Shown: positions 6,858-9,112 of the stretch, piece after piece
Layout of the letters: the number at the start of each line of letters is the position of its first letter
Position numbering within the stretch: position 1 is the first letter of the stretch
NCBI GenBank assembly: GCA_023425905.1
Contig: JAFABT010000296.1
Coordinates: forward strand, 1 to 9,112
Reading direction: 5' to 3'
DNA: 9,112 nt
Origin: Actinomycetes bacterium
Lineage (GTDB): Bacteria; Actinomycetota; Actinomycetes; Actinomycetales; Cellulomonadaceae
The notes under the pieces: model-generated
Told to the model about the DNA's origin: nothing
Databases searched by the model: none
Seen by the model: only the letters and a program-made list of their open reading frames with translations
Program-made: the position numbers and the translations under genes

Positions 6858-6886
6858 AGAGTAGACGCGCTGGCCGCGACGCACAA
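6858..6886 (-). promoter_or_regulatory. candidate promoter for the dksA-like/lspA/rluD unit
   Basis: On the minus strand a TTGTGC (-35, 6886-6881) is followed after 17 bases by TACTCT (-10, 6863-6858). The -10 fits TANNNT and the -35 keeps the TTG. Transcription would begin near 6851, giving a leader of about 25 bases that carries the AGAGAGG ribosome site of the DksA-like gene. The -35 abuts the hairpin at 6884-6920. Confidence 0.45.
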
Positions 6887-6920
6887 CACGCCGCTCCGGA
6901 TGAACCGGGGCGGCGTGCTG
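6884..6920 (-). terminator. hairpin after divIVA, probable terminator
   Basis: The arms at 6887-6899 (CACGCCGCTCCGG) and 6905-6917 (CCGGGGCGGCGTG) pair over 13 positions around a 5-base loop. One position is G·T on the plus strand and A·C in minus-strand RNA. Two further pairs flank it after a mismatch. It lies 17 bases past the divIVA stop in the direction of transcription. Only two T follow, so it is not a classical intrinsic terminator, but such T-poor hairpins are common after actinobacterial genes. Confidence 0.5.
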
Positions 6921-6936
6921 CGCGCGTGCGCCGAGG

Positions 6937-7632
6937 TCAGATCTGCGGGTTCGACGATCCCGACCCGCCGAGACCCTGCTGCGAGGCACGGCTGGGGGGC
7001 TGGACCGCCCGGTTGTCGAGGTCGCCGAGCAGGTTCTCGAGGTAGCTCTTCAGGCGCGTGCGGTAGTCCCGCTCGAACACGCGGAGCTCGTCGATCTTGC
7101 GCTCGAGGAGGCTGCGCTCCTGCTCGAGCTGGCTGAGGGTGCGCTGAGAGGTCTCCTCCGCCTCACGGACGATCCGCTGGCTCTGGGACTTGGCCTCGCC
7201 GATGATGCGGTCGCCCTCCTCCTGGCCGGAGCGGACGTAGTCGTCGTGGAGCTTCTGGGCGAGCTGGAGCATCCCGGTCGCCGACTCGGGCTCGCTCTGT
7301 CGCGCACCGAAGGTCGGCGCGGGCGCCACGACGGGCGCCGGGGCGGGGACGGGCTCGGGGGCGGGAGCAGGGACCGGCTCGGGCTCGGGCTCGGGGGCGA
7401 CGACGGGCGCCGGGGCGACCTCCGCAGCAGCACCTGCCCGGCTCAGCTCGGCGATACGGCGCTCGGCCGCGGCCAGCTTCTGCTTGAGCTCGTCGTTCTC
7501 ACCCTGGACGACCCGAAGGGTGTTGACGACCTCGTCGAGGAAGTCGTCGACCTCGTCCTGGTCGTATCCCTCGCGGAACTTCGTCGCCTGAAACTTCTTG
7601 TTCAGGACGTCGTCTGCGGTCAGCAGTGCCAT
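6937..7632 (-). CDS. divIVA: DivIVA/Wag31 polar growth scaffold protein
   Basis: DivIVA (Wag31 in mycobacteria) is a coiled-coil protein that gathers at curved membrane at the cell poles and septum and directs peptidoglycan synthesis there. The 231-residue product has the N-terminal lipid-binding domain (about 1-60) with LLTADDVLNKKF, GYDQDEVDDFLDEV and a first coiled coil. A proline-, alanine- and glutamate-rich linker follows at about 71-106, then a long C-terminal coiled coil (about 118-205) with EAEETSQRTLSQLEQERSLLERKIDEL, and a glycine/serine-rich tail. The ATG at 7632 has a good ribosome site, GAGGTGA, at 7639-7645. The linker contains no threonine until T107, so no obvious counterpart of the phosphorylated T73 of mycobacterial Wag31 is seen there. 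The gene follows pgeF, sepF and yggT, the usual order after ftsZ in this phylum. The 160-base gap before it may hold its own promoter, but I cannot point to one. Confidence 0.96.
   Translation of the reverse strand: MALLTADDVLNKKFQATKFREGYDQDEVDDFLDEVVNTLRVVQGENDELKQKLAAAERRIAELSRAGAAAEVAPAPVVAPEPEPEPVPAPAPEPVPAPAPVVAPAPTFGARQSEPESATGMLQLAQKLHDDYVRSGQEEGDRIIGEAKSQSQRIVREAEETSQRTLSQLEQERSLLERKIDELRVFERDYRTRLKSYLENLLGDLDNRAVQPPSRASQQGLGGSGSSNPQI
7328..7417. repeat. 18-base exact direct repeat in the DivIVA linker
   Basis: The 18-base word ACGACGGGCGCCGGGGCG occurs at 7328-7345 and again at 7400-7417, 72 bases apart, in the same reading frame of divIVA. Each copy encodes the core of an APAPVV block. 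The DNA between them is made of GGCTCG/GGGGCG-like units encoding Pro-Glu and Pro-Ala pairs. Recombination between the copies would remove exactly 24 residues and keep the frame. Confidence 0.8.
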
Positions 7633-7638
7633 CGTGCG

Positions 7639-7645
7639 TCACCTC
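7639..7645 (-). promoter_or_regulatory. ribosome binding site of divIVA
   Basis: GAGGTGA on the minus strand lies 6 bases before the ATG at 7632. It is one of the two well-placed Shine-Dalgarno sites in the window and fixes the divIVA start. Confidence 0.75.
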
Positions 7646-7669
7646 GGTCGTTTGTCGAGCGGTCGAGCG

Positions 7670-7687
7670 GGCAGTCCGCCGACTGCC
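7670..7687 (-). other. short inverted repeat upstream of divIVA
   Basis: GGCAGT at 7670-7675 and ACTGCC at 7682-7687 form a perfect 6-base stem with a 6-base loop. Just beside it, GTCGAGCG is repeated in tandem at 7654-7661 and 7662-7669. Both lie in the probable divIVA leader, about 40 bases before the start. The role is unknown, and in DNA this rich in GC such short stems also occur by chance. Confidence 0.3.
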
Positions 7688-7719
7688 ACGGTTCACGGTA
7701 TCGAACATCGGGGGCCTTG

Positions 7720-7740
7720 CACGCCGTGGTCCGCGGCGTG
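7720..7740 (-). terminator. hairpin between yggT and divIVA, possible attenuator or terminator
   Basis: CACGCCG (7720-7726) and CGGCGTG (7734-7740) form a perfect 7-base stem with a 7-base loop, about 50 bases past the yggT stop. No T run follows, so it could be a weak terminator, an RNA-processing or stabilising structure, or chance. The rest of the 160-base gap shows no gene. Confidence 0.3.
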
Positions 7741-7792
7741 TGGCATTTCTCAATGGTGCACGGTCGGTCATTCACCCGGACGACCACGCTCG

Positions 7793-8080
7793 TCACAGCA
7801 GCAGGGCGAGCTGCATGAGCGCCCCCACGCCGATCATGACGATGAGGAAGGCGAGGTCGATCGCGATGCCGCCGATCCGCAACGGCGGGACCACACGTCG
7901 CACCGCCCGCAGCGGCGGATCGGTGAGCGTGTAGACGAGCTCGGCGAAGACGAGCACGACGCCACGGGGACGCCAGTCGCGCGCGAGCACCTGGACCCAG
8001 TCGAGCACGAGCCGGGCGAGCAGGCACACGAAGTAGAGGAACAGGACGAGGTAGAGGACGTCCCCGACCCAGCTGGGCAC
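7793..8080 (-). CDS. YggT-family membrane protein
   Basis: This 95-residue protein of the YggT family has two hydrophobic segments, near residues 6-27 and 72-94, joined by a basic loop. The loop carries the family signature TDPPLRAVRRVVPPLRIGGI followed by AIDL. YggT proteins are membrane proteins encoded next to sepF and divIVA in Gram-positive bacteria. Their role is not firmly known; osmotic-stress and division-related roles have been proposed. The start is GTG at 8080, giving PSWVGDVLYLVLFLYF. The sepF stop TGA lies in the same frame with only one codon between, and I see no clear ribosome site, so translation is probably coupled to sepF. No other start would keep the first membrane segment. 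A 160-base gap and a small hairpin separate it from divIVA. Confidence 0.9.
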   Translation of the reverse strand: MPSWVGDVLYLVLFLYFVCLLARLVLDWVQVLARDWRPRGVVLVFAELVYTLTDPPLRAVRRVVPPLRIGGIAIDLAFLIVMIGVGALMQLALLL

Positions 8081-8083
8081 GGA

Positions 8084-8560
8084 TCAGCTCTGGTTGAAGA
8101 AGGCCGCGCGGCCGCCGGTGCCCTCGCGGGCTTCCTCACCCGTCACCTCGACGTGCGCGGGCGACAGGAGGAACACCTTGTTCGTCACGCGCTCGAGAGC
8201 GCCGTGCAGGCCGAAGACGATGCCCGCGGAGAAGTCGACGAGCCGCTTGGCGTCGGCATCGTTCATGTCGGTGAGGTTCATGATCACGGGGGTGCCCGAG
8301 CGGAACGCCTCGCCGATCGTGCGTGCGTCGTTGTAGGAGCGGGGGTGGACCGTCGTGATCCGACGCAGCTCCGCCTCCTGCTCGACCGGACGGACCGCGC
8401 GTGACGCCGCAGCGGGACGGATGGGCGTGACGGGCGCCTCGTAGTCGTCGTGCACTGAGACCTCCGCCTCGTCGTACTCCTCGACGTACTCGTCCACGTA
8501 GTCCCCGCGGTCGTCAGCGAGACCGAGGTACAGCATCGTCTTGCGCAGCGCTCCGGCCAT
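8084..8560 (-). CDS. sepF: cell division protein SepF
   Basis: SepF binds the C-terminal tail of FtsZ and tethers the Z-ring to the membrane. In actinobacteria, which lack FtsA, it is the main anchor. The 158-residue product begins with the amphipathic membrane-targeting segment AGALRKTMLYLGL (2-14). An acidic, tyrosine-rich linker follows (about 16-45, including VDEYVEEYDEAEVSVHDDYE), then the globular core at about 65-140: RRITTVHPRSYNDARTIGEAF, PVIMNLTDM, and DFSAGIVFGLHGALERV with the conserved glycines of the dimer and FtsZ-binding surface. It ends FFNQS, as is common in this phylum. The ATG at 8560 has AGGAG 7 bases upstream. pgeF lies 135 bases upstream, a gap without a gene, and yggT follows directly. 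Assignment is secure. Confidence 0.96.
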   Translation of the reverse strand: MAGALRKTMLYLGLADDRGDYVDEYVEEYDEAEVSVHDDYEAPVTPIRPAAASRAVRPVEQEAELRRITTVHPRSYNDARTIGEAFRSGTPVIMNLTDMNDADAKRLVDFSAGIVFGLHGALERVTNKVFLLSPAHVEVTGEEAREGTGGRAAFFNQS

Positions 8561-8567
8561 CGCCCTA

Positions 8568-8572
8568 CTCCT
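8568..8572 (-). promoter_or_regulatory. ribosome binding site of sepF
   Basis: AGGAG on the minus strand lies 7 bases before the ATG at 8560. This supports both that start and independent translation of sepF, in contrast to yggT downstream, which has no clear site. Confidence 0.7.
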
Positions 8573-8632
8573 AGCTTTGGTGTCGCGGTCCTTGCGGGCC
8601 GCCGTACTCGTCTTTTCTTGCGTCCGGGCACG

Positions 8633-8656
8633 TCGTGCTCGGGATGATCGTGCTCG
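8633..8656 (-). repeat. CGAGCACGA direct repeat upstream of sepF
   Basis: The 9-base word CGAGCACGA (minus strand) occurs at 8656-8648 and 8641-8633, with starts 15 bases apart, in the 135-base gap between pgeF and sepF. No gene, clear promoter or terminator is visible in the gap. The pair could be a regulator site, but the spacing is not a whole number of helical turns and the words could be chance in GC-rich DNA. Confidence 0.3.
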
Positions 8657-8695
8657 TCGGGGCGGCGCGACCGAGATGCTGCCCCAGCTCCATGT

Positions 8696-9112
8696 TCAGC
8701 CCACGCTACGAGCCGTCGCGTCGCTGCCCTGGCCGACACGCCGCACGACGCCGACGAATCGTCCCGTCGGCTCACCGGCCCTACTGGCGCGCCGGTGGGA
8801 GAAGTACGTCTCGTCCTCGATCGTGCACGCGGCGACCCTCGTGACGGACGAGGACGGGACCCCGGCCGCGTGGAGCTGTGCGAGCACCGCGACGGGCAGG
8901 TCGAGCGCGGGCGTCCCCCACCGGGTCACCGAGAACGCCGCGGGCACGATCGCGCTCACCTCGGCGCGCAGCTGCGCCCCGACCTCGTAGCACCGCCCGC
9001 ACACCGCCGGTCCGACGACGGCGCGGATGTCAGCAGGCACGGCACCACGGGCGACCATCGCCCCGACGGTCGCCTCGACGACCCCGGTCGCGACCCCGGC
9101 GCGCCCCGCGTG
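8696..9112 (-). CDS. pgeF: peptidoglycan editing factor PgeF (YfiH/laccase-domain), C-terminal part
   Basis: This is the last 138 residues of a YfiH/DUF152 protein, long labelled multicopper polyphenol oxidase. In E. coli the relative PgeF removes wrongly incorporated L-serine from UDP-MurNAc, and other members act on purine nucleosides. The family is about 240-250 residues, so roughly the first 100 lie beyond the right edge. The first visible residues are HAGRAGVATGVV, containing the metal-binding histidine of the HAG motif. VVGPAVCGRCYEVG (about 32-45) holds the conserved cysteine region, PALDLPVAVLAQL lies near 68-80, and FSHRRASRAGEPTGRFVGVV (about 104-123) is the C-terminal signature. 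The frame is open to the last base, so the internal ATG at 9058 is not the start. The gene commonly lies between ftsZ and sepF. Here sepF follows after 135 bases without the yggS gene often found between them. Confidence 0.92.
   Translation of the reverse strand, partial: HAGRAGVATGVVEATVGAMVARGAVPADIRAVVGPAVCGRCYEVGAQLRAEVSAIVPAAFSVTRWGTPALDLPVAVLAQLHAAGVPSSSVTRVAACTIEDETYFSHRRASRAGEPTGRFVGVVRRVGQGSDATARSVG

Noticed and set aside
5510..7045. 511-codon plus-strand open frame spanning rluD, lspA and the DksA-like gene
   Set aside because: It crosses three well-supported minus-strand genes and their junctions, with a low-complexity R/E/D/G-rich translation. Long antisense frames are expected at this GC content.
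7633..7792. Promoter for divIVA in the gap after yggT
   Set aside because: I looked for TTGACA/TANNNT pairs on the minus strand. The best words (such as GATACC near 7697-7702) have no partner at proper spacing, so I do not call one.
8696..9058. ATG at 9058 as start of a 120-residue gene
   Set aside because: The frame is open to the window edge, and the 18 upstream codons contain the conserved HAGR motif of the PgeF/YfiH family, so this is an internal methionine.
1..9112. A novel system, mobile element, phage, toxin-antitoxin or CRISPR locus
   Set aside because: Every long minus-strand gene belongs to a known core family, gaps are short, and no transposase, integrase, repeat array, terminal repeat or change in composition is visible.

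Overview
The window is a compact, very GC-rich stretch of chromosome with strong G/C bias at third codon positions. It contains SepF, DivIVA/Wag31 with a proline-rich linker, a DnaE1 that ends like the mycobacterial enzyme, and an actinobacterial type of DksA/TraR protein. Together these point to an actinomycete, most probably of the order Micrococcales (Cellulomonas-like). The genus is an inference. No RNA gene, mobile element, phage gene, CRISPR array or defence cassette is visible, and no gene-free stretch exceeds about 160 bases.

Layout, read along the minus strand, on which all genes but one lie. At the right edge is the C-terminal part of pgeF (8696-9112, cut by the window). It is followed by sepF (8084-8560), yggT (7793-8080) and divIVA (6937-7632): the tail of a division and cell-wall cluster of the kind that follows ftsZ. 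A hairpin then separates divIVA from a DksA/TraR zinc-finger gene (6362-6826), lspA (5747-6358), an RluD-type pseudouridine synthase gene (4828-5754), dnaE (1272-4817) and a small PPOX/F420-type oxidoreductase gene (868-1275). The last five genes are packed tightly or overlap. At the left end a small S4-domain gene runs on the plus strand (598-831), divergent from hisD (minus, 5' part only, 1-545).

Functionally, the right half serves polar growth and septation: PgeF edits peptidoglycan precursors, SepF anchors FtsZ, YggT is a membrane protein and DivIVA scaffolds the poles. The left half joins lipoprotein maturation (LspA), rRNA modification (RluD family) and chromosome replication (DnaE). 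The window ends in histidine biosynthesis.

I found no novel system. The points worth a second look are fine-scale. Several start codons (dnaE, the S4 gene and less clearly hisD) have a -10-like hexamer 7-9 bases upstream and no usable Shine-Dalgarno, suggesting leaderless mRNAs. The rluD stop codon forms part of the dnaE -10. Two junctions (sepF/yggT and dksA/lspA) share the layout stop, one codon, non-ATG start in the same frame. There is also a 4-base dnaE/PPOX overlap, a repeat-bearing linker in DivIVA, and no yggS between pgeF and sepF.
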